Notes under the pieces: model-generated | What the model was told of the DNA's origin: nothing | The model's input: only the letters and a program-made list of their open reading frames with translations | Database searches by the model: none | Program-made: the position numbers and the translations under genes | Origin: Bacteroidia bacterium | GTDB lineage: Bacteria; Bacteroidota; Bacteroidia; Cytophagales; Cyclobacteriaceae | Direction: 5' to 3' | DNA length: 50,245 bases | Assembly (NCBI GenBank): GCA_030426345.1 | Contig: JAUHYU010000032.1 | Location: 1-50,245, forward strand | In this document: piece after piece, positions 17,279-26,393 of the stretch | Numbering within the stretch: the stretch's first letter is position 1 | Layout of the letters: each line of letters starts with the position of its first letter

Positions 17279-18532
17279 TCAATCGTTTTGTACCAATCTT
17301 TGATATAGCATTGTTAATAATGCCACTGACGTTATTTGAATGTTTACTACTCGATCATTTGTCAAACTAAGCTTGCGTGTTGTGACTTTATCTTTTTGTG
17401 AGCACGCTATCCATATTGTGCCAACTGGTTTTTCGATAGTACCTCCTCCCGGTCCGGCGATACCGCTAGTGGCAAGACCAAAATCAGCCTTAAAATTTTC
17501 CCTTACCCTGTCGGCCATCTCTGAGACAGTAGCTTCGCTCACTGCCCCATGGGTCTCAAGCGTTTCTTGCTTTACACCAAGCTGTGCGATTTTCATTTCA
17601 TTTTGGTAAGGTACCACCGAGCCATTGAAGTAGTCAGAGCTTCCGGGTACTGTTGTGATGCGGTGAGACACAAAGCCACCTGTACAACTTTCTGCTAAAG
17701 CCATTTTTTGATTCCTTTCTCTCAACAATTGGCCAATGACCATTTCCAAGGTATCGTCACCGTAGCCATAAACGTATTCCTGAATCAGTGGCAAAAGTAA
17801 TTCAATTTGTCCATCGATTTGCGATTTAATATCTTCACGATTTTCTCCGATTGCTGTAAAACGAAGTTTCAAATCACCAAATGTAGGTAGATAAGCCAAT
17901 CTGATATTTTTAGGTAGTGCGTTTTCCCAGGTTTCGATTTTCTCTGCAAGCCAAGATTCCCCAATTCCTGCAAGCCGAACTATTTTATGATAAATGATGG
18001 GCAAAGAAAATGTCCGTTGGATCTTTGGGAGGACCTTGTGAGTGATCATGTGCCTCATCTCATGAGGAACGCCCGGCATAGACACAAATACCTTTTTATT
18101 TGAATCGAACCACATGCCGCAAGCGGTACCACGCTCATTGCTTACCATCTCGCATTTTTCCGGCAGGGTGGCCTGTAGTCGGGTGAGCTTGTTAAGTTCG
18201 CGCCCACGACCGCTCATATATGCCTCTAATTCAATGAGTGCCTGATCATTCATCACGATATCGCAATCAAAGTATTTTGCCAGACAAGGCTTGGTAAGGT
18301 CATCATTAGTCGGACCAAGACCACCAGTAATCAGGATAATATCGGCTCGTTGCTCTGCTTCGGCAAACGCTTGTAATATTTCCGTTTCTACATCGCCACA
18401 CGTAGTTCTGCGTATCACCTTAACACCAATGGCATCTAACTGACCACTCATCCAATGTGCATTGGTGTCAAGAGTTTGGCCATATAAAATCTCATCACCA
18501 ATCGTAATTAGTTCGGCTAATACTTTATTCAT
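17279..18532 (-). CDS. cinA: CinA-family protein (nicotinamide-nucleotide amidohydrolase)
   Basis: 417 residues with both usual domains. The N-terminal MoaB/MoeA-like domain begins AELITIGDEILYGQTLDTNAHWM and contains TGGLGPTNDDLTKPCLAKYF; proteins with this domain can have ADP-ribose pyrophosphatase activity. The C-terminal CinA domain, with LAESCTGGFVSHRITTVPGSSDYFNGSVVPY and ATSGIAGPGGGTIEKPVGTIW, is the nicotinamide mononucleotide deamidase of pyridine nucleotide recycling. In some bacteria the gene is induced with competence. It is followed 62 bp later by the E2 gene on the same strand. Confidence 0.95.
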   Translation of the reverse strand: MNKVLAELITIGDEILYGQTLDTNAHWMSGQLDAIGVKVIRRTTCGDVETEILQAFAEAEQRADIILITGGLGPTNDDLTKPCLAKYFDCDIVMNDQALIELEAYMSGRGRELNKLTRLQATLPEKCEMVSNERGTACGMWFDSNKKVFVSMPGVPHEMRHMITHKVLPKIQRTFSLPIIYHKIVRLAGIGESWLAEKIETWENALPKNIRLAYLPTFGDLKLRFTAIGENREDIKSQIDGQIELLLPLIQEYVYGYGDDTLEMVIGQLLRERNQKMALAESCTGGFVSHRITTVPGSSDYFNGSVVPYQNEMKIAQLGVKQETLETHGAVSEATVSEMADRVRENFKADFGLATSGIAGPGGGTIEKPVGTIWIACSQKDKVTTRKLSLTNDRVVNIQITSVALLTMLYQRLVQND

Positions 18533-18807
18533 TGTGTAAATGGAAGTAGAATATAACTTATAACTATTGAAAAGAAGTTGCTAGTGGTCTTTTTTAATTT
18601 AAAATAAATGTAAATATCACGGTTTTAAATCAACTTTTCAAAGGTATCCGGATATTCGAAAAGATATGTTTTTTTAACTCGTATTTTATCCTTTACATAC
18701 AGTAGAATTTATTTTACCATCAGCATCCAAATTCTATAAAGTGATAATCCATTGTATATTTTTTCATTAGATTTTCTAAATTACGTTCGACACATAATTC
18801 TCCAATC

Positions 18808-19710
18808 ATGAAATGGCAACAAAGAAGAAAAAGTTCTAATGTAGAAGATCGTAGAGGGCAGGTTTCACGTGGCCTGAGTTCGGGAAGGGGAATTTCTAAA
18901 ATGTTAATTAGGCCTTTGGCCAAGCTGTTGTTTTCCAAAGTAGGGCTGATTTTAGTCGGCCTTTTTCTTGTTATATCCTTTCTCACCGGGAATAATCCAA
19001 TTACGCTTATAGGCAACTTGGTGGGCGGAGGGGCGCCATTGAGTAGCTCTTCGACTTCTTACCAACCCAGTGCCAACGAACAGCTTCTTGCAGATTTTAG
19101 CGCCACTATCTTGGCAGATACCGAAGATACCTGGAATGGATTATTGGACAATTATCGTGAGCCCACTTTGGTTTTATTTACCAATAGCGTTACTTCTGCC
19201 TGCGGTAGTGCTTCAAGTGCCACCGGTCCTTTTTATTGTCCGGGAGATGAAAAGCTCTATCTGGATTTGAGTTTTTTTCAAGAGATGGAAGACAAACTAA
19301 ATGCTCCTGGAGACTTTGCTCAGGCGTACGTCATAGCCCATGAGGTAGGTCATCATATTCAGAAAATTATGGGGATTACCCAACAGCTAGATGCTCAGCG
19401 TGGGAAAATCAGCCAAAAGGAAATGAACCAACTGTCAGTAAAATTAGAACTTCAAGCAGATTTTTTAGCTGGGGTATGGGCATATCATTCCCAAAAAACC
19501 AATCACAGCATGGAAGATGGAGATTTGGAAGAAGCGTTAAATGCGGCATTTATGATCGGCGACGACAGGTTGCAAAAACAATCAGGAGGTCAAGTAATTC
19601 CCGATTCGTTTACACATGGCACTTCCCAACAACGGATGAGATGGTTTAAAAAGGGATTTACAACTGGAGATATTTCGCAAGGCGACACCTTTAGTCAAGA
19701 GTCATTGTAG
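18808..19710 (+). CDS. YpfJ-like neutral zinc metallopeptidase, membrane-anchored
   Basis: 300 residues of the Zn_peptidase family (Pfam PF04228). A basic N-terminal tail (MKWQQRRKSSNVEDRRGQ) precedes one membrane helix (VGLILVGLFLVISFLTG, about 45-61), leaving the catalytic domain outside the cytoplasm. The zinc motif is HEVGH (His178, Glu179, His182). Two conserved cysteines, Cys132 and Cys144, frame the ACGSASSATGPFYCPGDEKLYLDLSFF segment and may form a disulfide. A second glutamate region, KLELQADFLAGVWAYH, follows. The function of the family is not established despite its wide distribution. It ends 19 bp before a palindromic terminator shared with the convergent tRNA genes. Confidence 0.92.
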   Translation: MKWQQRRKSSNVEDRRGQVSRGLSSGRGISKMLIRPLAKLLFSKVGLILVGLFLVISFLTGNNPITLIGNLVGGGAPLSSSSTSYQPSANEQLLADFSATILADTEDTWNGLLDNYREPTLVLFTNSVTSACGSASSATGPFYCPGDEKLYLDLSFFQEMEDKLNAPGDFAQAYVIAHEVGHHIQKIMGITQQLDAQRGKISQKEMNQLSVKLELQADFLAGVWAYHSQKTNHSMEDGDLEEALNAAFMIGDDRLQKQSGGQVIPDSFTHGTSQQRMRWFKKGFTTGDISQGDTFSQESL

Positions 19711-19729
19711 TTTACCGCCAGCCTTAAGT

Positions 19730-19769
19730 AAAAAAGCCCTTGAAATCCATGGATTTCAAGGGCTTTTTT
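19730..19769. terminator. Perfect palindromic terminator with AAATCCATGGATTT core
   Basis: A 40-bp perfect inverted repeat: A-tract, GCCCTTG, AAATCCATGGATTT, CAAGGGC, T-tract. It lies between the convergent metallopeptidase gene (ends 19710) and tRNA-Leu (ends 19771), so it can serve both. The flanking stem differs from the 73-110 palindrome but the core is the same facing pair of the dispersed motif. Confidence 0.88.
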
Positions 19770-19770
19770 G

Positions 19771-19854
19771 TACCCGGGGCGGGACTTGAACCCGCACGGC
19801 CTAACGGCCACAGGATTTTAAGTCCTGCGTGTCTACCAATTCCACCACCCGGGC
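19771..19854 (-). tRNA. tRNA-Leu (TAA)
   Basis: 84 nt with a long variable arm, as expected of tRNA-Leu. On the minus strand, acceptor GCCCGGG / CCCGGGT pairs, the anticodon stem CAGGA / TCCTG encloses CTTAAAA with anticodon TAA, and the T arm has GGTTCAAGTCC. It is transcribed after tRNA-Gly. CCA is not encoded. Confidence 0.97.
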
Positions 19855-19881
19855 ATCGACTAAATTTTAGCCATAAAAAAG

Positions 19882-19954
<73 letters not shown>

Positions 19955-20144
19955 TTTTTCCCTCTTTTTCGTAAGGGACTGCAAAGATAAATAACGACTT
20001 TTAATATTCAACAAGTTTTTCACTTATTTATAGTTTCTCATAGCTATTCCATTGCCTATTTAATATCTTGCGAGCCCGAAAACGAACATTTTACTTAGTT
20101 ATTCAGTTCGAATAAAAATATTAGATTTTATATAAATAAGATTT

Positions 20145-21521
20145 ATGGAACTCGCAGAAGTTAAAAAATATATCGACCAAAATAAGGATCGCTTTTTGTC
20201 CGAATTATTTGAATTGCTCAAAATCCCGTCCATAAGTTCTGATAGCACTAAAAAAGAGGAAATAATCCATGCCGCCAACTTTCTAAAGGGAAGGTTTGAA
20301 GCGATGGGGGTGGACAAAGTGGAAATTTGTGAGACCGCCGGCAACCCTATAGTATTCGCAGAAAAGATACTTGATCCTGCATTGCCCACTGTTTTGGTTT
20401 ATGGGCACTACGATGTGCAGCCGGTAGATCCAATAGAATTGTGGAAAACTCCACCCTTTGAACCTACGGTCAGGGATGGGAAGATTTATGCCCGAGGCTC
20501 TGCGGATGACAAAGGGCAATTCTATGCACACTTGAAAGCATTTGATACGATGTCGCAATTGGACAGTATCTACTGCAATGTAAAATTCATGATCGAAGGA
20601 GAAGAAGAAGTCGGTTCTGAAAATCTAGGAATTTTTGTAGCTGCCAATAAGGAAAAGCTTGCTGCTGACGTAATCCTGATATCAGACACGAGTTTGCTTT
20701 CTTTGGAGCATCCATCTATCACTACAGGCCTAAAAGGGTTGAGCTACATGGAAGTAGAAGTAACCGGGCCAAACAGAGATCTACACTCCGGAACTTATGG
20801 AGGAGCTGTGGGGAATCCAATCAATATCCTGAGCAAGATGATCGCTTCATTGACGGATGAAAACAATCGAATCACCATTCCCGGTTTCTATGATAAAGTG
20901 ATTGAGTTGTCGAAGGAAGATCGTGCAAAAATTGCGACGGCACCATTTAGCGAAGCAGCGTACAAAAAAGAATTAGAAGTAGATGCCTTGGCCGGAGAAG
21001 CAGGATATACCGCCCAGGAGCAATTGGGTATTCGCCCAACTTTGGATGTAAACGGCATTTGGGGTGGGTATACTGGTGAAGGAGCCAAAACCGTTTTGCC
21101 ATCTAAAGCATCTGCCAAAATATCCATGAGGTTGGTACCAAACCAACAAAGCGAAGAGATTACTAGATTGTTTACCGAGCATTTTAAATCCATTGCCCCG
21201 CCACAAGTAAAAGTGAAAGTGACGGCGCACCATGGAGGTGAACCGGCTGTGACACCTATAGATTCTATTGCTTATAAAGCTGCAGAAAACGCCTACGAAG
21301 AAGGCTGGGGTAAGAAACCAATTCCTACAAGAGATGGAGGAAGTATTCCCATTGTCGCACTTTTTGAAAAGGAATTGGGCCTAAACTCCATACTCCTTGG
21401 CCTGGGATTGGATTCAGATGCGATTCACTCCCCCAATGAAAGTTTTGGTGTGGATAATTTCCTAAAAGGTATCGAAACGATTATCCTATTTCACAAGCAT
21501 TTTGCCTTACTAAATAAGTAA
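20145..21521 (+). CDS. M20 family dipeptidase
   Basis: 458 residues. A di-zinc metallopeptidase of family M20 (carnosinase-like dipeptidase subgroup). Visible metal and catalytic motifs: VYGHYDVQPVDP (His, Asp), GSADDKGQ (bridging Asp), MIEGEEEVGSENL (general-base Glu and metal Glu), ISDTSLL and, near the end, LDSDAIHSPNESFGVDNF (metal His). The dimerisation domain lies between about residues 190 and 350. There is no signal peptide, so it probably acts in the cytoplasm on dipeptides or small peptides; the specificity is not readable. It precedes the DsbD-like gene by 40 bp on the same strand. Confidence 0.92.
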   Translation: MELAEVKKYIDQNKDRFLSELFELLKIPSISSDSTKKEEIIHAANFLKGRFEAMGVDKVEICETAGNPIVFAEKILDPALPTVLVYGHYDVQPVDPIELWKTPPFEPTVRDGKIYARGSADDKGQFYAHLKAFDTMSQLDSIYCNVKFMIEGEEEVGSENLGIFVAANKEKLAADVILISDTSLLSLEHPSITTGLKGLSYMEVEVTGPNRDLHSGTYGGAVGNPINILSKMIASLTDENNRITIPGFYDKVIELSKEDRAKIATAPFSEAAYKKELEVDALAGEAGYTAQEQLGIRPTLDVNGIWGGYTGEGAKTVLPSKASAKISMRLVPNQQSEEITRLFTEHFKSIAPPQVKVKVTAHHGGEPAVTPIDSIAYKAAENAYEEGWGKKPIPTRDGGSIPIVALFEKELGLNSILLGLGLDSDAIHSPNESFGVDNFLKGIETIILFHKHFALLNK

Positions 21522-21561
21522 ATGGAAGGTTCAATTGCCATTTACATCTAAAAGGGAATTC

Positions 21562-23643
21562 ATGAAAAAAATATCATTTTTATTTCTAGTCATTTTTTTA
21601 GCACATGGACTTCAGGCACAAATCCTTGAGCCTGCTGACTGGAGTTATGACGTATCCAAATCAGACATAAAAATCGGCGATGAAGTTGAACTGATTTTCA
21701 AGGTGACGATCGACAAGGATTGGTATGTTTATTCTTCAGATTTTGACCCTGATCTGGGGCCGATGCTCACAGAATTTACTTTTGAGCCGAATTCGAGCTA
21801 TGAGTTAATTGGGGGAATAATTCCCATAAACCCAAAGAAAAAGTACGATCCAATCTGGGAAGGAGAGGTAAAATACTTTAGTGGCATTGGCGAATTCCGG
21901 CAAAAGGTAAAGATCAAAAACAATAATCCAATAATAAAGGGTGCTTACTCTTATCAGGTCTGCACTGATGTGGATGGAAAATGCATCAATTTTGATGATG
22001 AGTTTTCATTTGAAGGTTTTCAGAATTCAGCTTCTGCTGGAAATAATGGAAGTTCGGCGCCACTGATCGAAACTAAGCCTCTGCAACTATCTGCTACCGA
22101 CACACCTGAAAATCAGGAAAAAAAGGCCTCAAAATCCATGACCTTGAAAAAGGATAATAGCGGATTCTTAAAGTCTCGGGATTCTAATTCGCCCTACTCC
22201 TTATTGAGTTTTATGATCATCGCCTTTCTTGCCGGGCTGGCAGCACTGCTGACGCCATGCGTTTTCCCGATGATCCCAATGACTGTTTCGTTCTTTACAG
22301 GAAAAACGAAAGACAAAAAGCATGGGATTAGAAAGGCTTTGACATATGGCCTGTCCATCATCCTCATCTATACATTGATCGGTTCAATTGTAGCACCATT
22401 TATGGGTGCTGGCGTAGCCAATGAGTTGGCTACACACTGGCTACCAAACGTGTTGTTCTTTTTGGTTTTTGTAATATTTGCATTGTCATTTTTCGGGCTG
22501 TTTGAGATAACCTTGCCCAGTTCATGGATCAATAAGGCAGACGAAAAGGCGGACAAAGGTGGCTTTGCCGGGGTTTTCTTCATGGCTTTTACATTGGTTT
22601 TGGTTTCATTCTCATGCACAGGACCGATAGTGGGCAGTATTTTAGTAGAAGCAGCGGGTGGGCAGATGCTGAAACCAATATTAGGAATGTTTGCTTTTTC
22701 CATGGCTTTTGCGATACCTTTTACGCTATTTGCTATTTTCCCTGAATGGATGAATTCATTGCCCAAATCCGGAGGATGGCTCAATTCGGTGAAAGTTGTT
22801 CTCGGCTTTTTGGAGTTGGCATTTGCGTTAAAATTCCTGAGCATAGCAGACCAGGCGTACCACTGGGGGATATTAGACAGGGAGATTTATCTGGCATTTT
22901 GGATTGTCATTTTCACTTTGATGGGTTTTTATCTCTTGGGAAAAATTCGCTTACCCAATGATAATGCAGTGGAGACCACAAGTGTTCCTAGGTTTGTATT
23001 GGCGATCATCACTTTCACCTTCGTGATCTACCTGATTCCAGGGATGTTTGGCGCGCCACTTAAAGCTTTGGCGGGATATCTTCCCCCAATGTTCACCCAC
23101 GATTTTAATCTGCTTCAGACAAATCAACGAGGCACCATATCCTTTGGTGCAGATGAAGAAAATTTATGTGATCCTCCCAAGTATGCTGATTTCTTACATT
23201 TCCCGCATGGAATTCAAGGCTATTTTGATTATGATCAAGCACTGGCATGTGCCAAAGAGCAGCAAAAGCCCGTATTTGTCGATTTTACGGGCCATGGCTG
23301 CGTGAATTGTCGAGAAATGGAAGCAAGGGTTTGGCCTGATCCCGAAGTGCTCAAAAGGTTAAATTCGGACTTTGTCATGTTGGCACTTTATGTAGATGAT
23401 AAAACAGATTTGCCCGAGTCAGAATGGTATACTTCAAACTATGACAATAAGGTCAAAAAATCTATCGGCAAGCAAAACGCTGATTTACAAATTCGAAAAT
23501 TCAACAACAATGCCCAGCCATTTTATGTCATAATCGATCCAAACGGAGAATTACTGGTAGAGCCAAAATCCTATGACCTCAGCGTAGAAAATTTTGTTTC
23601 GTTCCTTGATGCAGGAAAAAAGGCATTTTCCGGCATAAGATAA
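21562..23643 (+). CDS. Thiol:disulfide interchange protein, DsbD family
   Basis: 693 residues from the ATG at 21562; an earlier TTG would add nine unrelated residues before the signal peptide MKKISFLFLVIFLAHGLQAQ. It carries reducing electrons across the inner membrane. Three parts each keep their cysteine pair: a periplasmic N-terminal domain (about 25-155) with Cys134 and Cys141 in CTDVDGKC; an eight-helix CcdA-like membrane domain with LLTPCVFPMIPM and LVSFSCTGPIVGS; and a C-terminal thioredoxin-like domain with TGHGCVNCREME. Partners are periplasmic disulfide isomerases or cytochrome c maturation thioredoxins. A degenerate linker between domains one and two carries an AAATCCATG copy (KSM at 22132). 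Confidence 0.92.
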   Translation: MKKISFLFLVIFLAHGLQAQILEPADWSYDVSKSDIKIGDEVELIFKVTIDKDWYVYSSDFDPDLGPMLTEFTFEPNSSYELIGGIIPINPKKKYDPIWEGEVKYFSGIGEFRQKVKIKNNNPIIKGAYSYQVCTDVDGKCINFDDEFSFEGFQNSASAGNNGSSAPLIETKPLQLSATDTPENQEKKASKSMTLKKDNSGFLKSRDSNSPYSLLSFMIIAFLAGLAALLTPCVFPMIPMTVSFFTGKTKDKKHGIRKALTYGLSIILIYTLIGSIVAPFMGAGVANELATHWLPNVLFFLVFVIFALSFFGLFEITLPSSWINKADEKADKGGFAGVFFMAFTLVLVSFSCTGPIVGSILVEAAGGQMLKPILGMFAFSMAFAIPFTLFAIFPEWMNSLPKSGGWLNSVKVVLGFLELAFALKFLSIADQAYHWGILDREIYLAFWIVIFTLMGFYLLGKIRLPNDNAVETTSVPRFVLAIITFTFVIYLIPGMFGAPLKALAGYLPPMFTHDFNLLQTNQRGTISFGADEENLCDPPKYADFLHFPHGIQGYFDYDQALACAKEQQKPVFVDFTGHGCVNCREMEARVWPDPEVLKRLNSDFVMLALYVDDKTDLPESEWYTSNYDNKVKKSIGKQNADLQIRKFNNNAQPFYVIIDPNGELLVEPKSYDLSVENFVSFLDAGKKAFSGIR

Positions 23644-23788
23644 CGTCTCTAAAAACCTATCCACTAAAATTTTTAGCAATACGCGTTGATAATTCAATTT
23701 TTTTCTTAAATTTTGCGCTCAAACATTACATTTAAAAAAGTAACTGAAAAGTTATTTTTTTGATTAATTTTTTTTCTAAAAACACAGA

Positions 23789-25234
23789 ATGGCTAAACTG
23801 AAAAACATCATCAAACAACTTTCGGAGGAAGACTTTGTGGCGATTTATGACTCCCTCATAGAAAGTAGTGCAGATAAATCTGCTTTCTTGCTTCGTGCTA
23901 TGCGAGAAAAGCAGCAATCTGACAACAAGATTATGGAAGAATTGGATGTAAATACCAATGCTTACTATACTCTCAGGTCTCGACTCAACCAGAAAATTGA
24001 AGAATACCTTTTGCAACAAATGGAAAATCCTCGCACGGATATCCTTAAAAAGGTTGCCAACATTAACGAGATAATATTTACCAAGAAGCGAGCTATTGCC
24101 ATTGCAACGCTTAAAAAACTGGAAAAGGAATTGCTGGACTATGACCTCTCAAACGAGTTGACTATTGTTTACAAATTCCTGAAAAAGCTCCATATCAATT
24201 CTGCTGATTATTTTAACTATTCGCAGCTTTACAACAAGCACGTAGCTTATACACTTGCGGTAGATAAGGCAGAGGATCTCTTAGCAGAGTATTTCAAAAA
24301 GTATGGGAATTTCGCCCTTTCCGGAGATGAAAGTTCCAAAATGGAATTGTCACTCATGAGCAAGGAAATGAATAATGTTGGTTCTTTATACAAGTCGCAC
24401 AGACTGTATGTATATCAAAGCTGTATCAACATTTATCATAGGCTATATGTAGAGAAGGAAGAGACGATGGTTGATGATCTCGAGCCTATCGAAGACATCA
24501 TCATGAATGTGCAAAAGATATTTGAAGAATATCATCTGGATTCTATTTACTACCACTTGAGGATTGTCTTTGAATACCTGAAACTTGAATATTACGATCA
24601 CTATAAGGTGTATCGTAAAGCAGAAAACTACTTTGAAGAAGTAAATGATTCTTGTGCAGATTTATTGTCAAATTATCCGCTTTTTACCTATCCGGCGCAG
24701 TTCTTAATGACTAAAATAAAACGTCATGTGCGGATTGGTACTGTGGAAGAAATGTATGAGGAAAATGAGGTATTATTCCATGACTTCGAGCCAGACAAAA
24801 ATGACATACCAAATTACATAACTTATATTATCTACCGATCACTATCCTGTTATTATATCAAAAAATTTGATGAGGCAGCGAGGTGGGTAAATAATTTACT
24901 GAACGAACTTAGCTTGAAAAAATATCCTGCTGCTCAATTGGAGATCAAAACCATATTGGCATTGCAATATTGCATGGTAAGGGATTATGATTTGTTCAAT
25001 CAATTGATCAATAGCATTCAGCGACAAATCCGGCTTCTTGGAAAAGACGCATGCGAGCATGTTGTCATTTTTACAAAAATGCTTAAAATATCCATTAGTG
25101 ATTCAAAAAAGAACAAGAAGGCTAAAATCCAGAGTTTGGCGGATAAGATAAAAAATATAGAATTGGATCATTTTACACCAATTCTATTGGTAAAAATAGA
25201 TGAGGAATTTATTGACCTATTAAGCAGAGAATAA
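23789..25234 (+). CDS. Conserved unknown helical protein, probable TPR-like
   Basis: 481 residues, cytoplasmic, no signal peptide or membrane segment. Composition is rich in Leu, Lys, Glu and Tyr, with long amphipathic helices from end to end, e.g. MAKLKNIIKQLSEEDFVAIYDSL, TRSRLNQKIEEYLLQQM-like N-terminal helices, and helix pairs in the C-terminal half (AARWVNNLLNEL, AAQLEIKTILALQYCMVRDYDLF) that suggest a TPR-like solenoid. I recognise no named domain or catalytic motif. It resembles lineage-restricted Bacteroidota proteins. It converges on a response regulator with only 22 bp between stops; a regulatory or scaffolding role is possible but not shown. Confidence 0.8.
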   Translation: MAKLKNIIKQLSEEDFVAIYDSLIESSADKSAFLLRAMREKQQSDNKIMEELDVNTNAYYTLRSRLNQKIEEYLLQQMENPRTDILKKVANINEIIFTKKRAIAIATLKKLEKELLDYDLSNELTIVYKFLKKLHINSADYFNYSQLYNKHVAYTLAVDKAEDLLAEYFKKYGNFALSGDESSKMELSLMSKEMNNVGSLYKSHRLYVYQSCINIYHRLYVEKEETMVDDLEPIEDIIMNVQKIFEEYHLDSIYYHLRIVFEYLKLEYYDHYKVYRKAENYFEEVNDSCADLLSNYPLFTYPAQFLMTKIKRHVRIGTVEEMYEENEVLFHDFEPDKNDIPNYITYIIYRSLSCYYIKKFDEAARWVNNLLNELSLKKYPAAQLEIKTILALQYCMVRDYDLFNQLINSIQRQIRLLGKDACEHVVIFTKMLKISISDSKKNKKAKIQSLADKIKNIELDHFTPILLVKIDEEFIDLLSRE

Positions 25235-25238
25235 TTTA

Positions 25239-25270
25239 AAGAGCTCTAATTTTAAATTAGAGCTCTAATT
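25239..25270. terminator. Bidirectional terminator overlapping a stop codon
   Basis: AGAGCTCTAATTT, one base, then the exact complement: a 13-bp stem followed by a short T-rich tract. The right arm contains the last codons and stop of the response-regulator gene, so it is both coding sequence and hairpin. It separates convergent genes. Confidence 0.75.
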
Positions 25271-25667
25271 TTTCAAGATTATCTTGACTCAATGGCTTGT
25301 TGATATACTTTTTGACGTAAGCATATTCTTTAGATTTATTTACGTCCTGAGGGTTGATAGACGAAGTAAGCATTACTATTTTACACTTGCTTTTGGTTGA
25401 ATCCTGTAGCTTTTCAAATTCATCAAGAAATTGAAACCCATCCATTAGCGGCATGTCGATGTCAAGAAAGATTACGTCCGGCAAAATCTTGGCCGATATA
25501 TCTTCCACTTTTTCGATGTTTTTCAAGAATTCGATCGCACTACGCGCACCTGTATGTGTATAAATATGCTGTGTAATGCTTGCAGCTTCTATCATTTTTT
25601 GATTGATTAAGTTATCGATTTCATTGTCATCGATAAGCATTACAGAGTAAAAAGTATTTTCATTCAT
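25257..25667 (-). CDS. Single-domain response regulator (CheY-like)
   Basis: 136 residues, a receiver domain with no output domain. The acidic pair is in VMLIDDNEIDN, the phospho-acceptor is Asp69 in IFLDIDMPLMDGF, the conserved Thr is Thr101 in IVMLTSS, and the Lys is Lys124 in YINKPLS. The spacing and the MLIDDNEIDNLIN start are typical of the Bacteroidota response regulators that pair with hybrid histidine kinases. No kinase lies in the window, so its partner is unknown. The 3' end doubles as a terminator stem. Upstream, TCTCATA-GTT-TATGAGA at 25748-25764 is a possible operator. Confidence 0.93.
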   Translation of the reverse strand: MNENTFYSVMLIDDNEIDNLINQKMIEAASITQHIYTHTGARSAIEFLKNIEKVEDISAKILPDVIFLDIDMPLMDGFQFLDEFEKLQDSTKSKCKIVMLTSSINPQDVNKSKEYAYVKKYINKPLSQDNLEKLEL

Positions 25668-25747
25668 GTTAAATATGCTCTATTTATTACAAAATGCAGT
25701 TGAATTAATTATACACAGCAAAAACTGTTGACACTTTTTAATATTTT

Positions 25748-25764
25748 TCTCATAGTTTATGAGA
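25748..25764. promoter_or_regulatory. Inverted repeat upstream of response regulator
   Basis: TCTCATA-GTT-TATGAGA, a perfect 7-3-7 repeat about 80 bp upstream of the response-regulator start; a further TATGAGATT half-copy lies 30 bp to the right. It may be a regulator site. The rest of the 25668-26035 gap is AT-rich with nothing else recognised. Confidence 0.35.
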
Positions 25765-26035
25765 TTTGATTAAAAGTAATTCCAAATCTATGAGATTCTG
25801 CGACTATTTCAAATCTAATTGAATTAGTATTAAGTAAGGTTTGAATAAAATTGTAAAGTATTACTGTAAGTACTCATATTGAAATGCCTCATTTTGAGCC
25901 CTAAATCACAAATACCATATGCAATACATAACTTTTGACTCGACTATTGAAAGCAAGTTTTAACTGTTAATTGTTTTATTCGAAACCACGGAATTGAATT
26001 TTAGTACACTTATCAGCAAGTATTGAAAAGTGAGA

Positions 26036-26067
26036 CAAAAAAAAGAGGTTGATTATTCACCAACCTC
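26036..26067 (-). terminator. Terminator of rplU-rpmA
   Basis: On the minus strand, GAGGTTG, a nine-base loop, CAACCTC, then a run of eight T. It lies 27 bp past the rpmA stop. Confidence 0.88.
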
Positions 26068-26094
26068 ATCATATTATTTTATAACGGTCTAAGA

Positions 26095-26355
26095 CTATGC
26101 CTCAATAGGATCCACTGAAACAAATGATCTGTTTTTCCTTCCCTTCTTGAATGCAACAGTACCATTGATTAGAGCAAATAAGGTATGGTCTTTTCCAATC
26201 CCCACATTACTTCCAGGATGATGCTTCGTTCCTCTTTGGCGTACTATAATATTGCCTGCAATAGCAGCTTGCCCGCCATAAATTTTCACACCAAGCCTTT
26301 TACTTTCTGACTCTCTTCCGTTTCTTGAACTACCTGCTCCTTTCTTATGTGCCAT
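26095..26355 (-). CDS. rpmA: 50S ribosomal protein L27
   Basis: 86 residues, full length. [29 protein letters not shown] is the characteristic start, followed by [30 protein letters not shown]. The N-terminus begins directly at AHKKG, without the cleavable extension found in Firmicutes. L27 reaches the peptidyl-transferase centre. It is downstream of rplU, as in nearly all bacteria, with 38 bp between. Confidence 0.98.
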   Translation of the reverse strand: MAHKKGAGSSRNGRESESKRLGVKIYGGQAAIAGNIIVRQRGTKHHPGSNVGIGKDHTLFALINGTVAFKKGRKNRSFVSVDPIEA

Positions 26356-26393
26356 GATTTAGTTCTTTATTGATATTCTAATGAAAATAGTTT

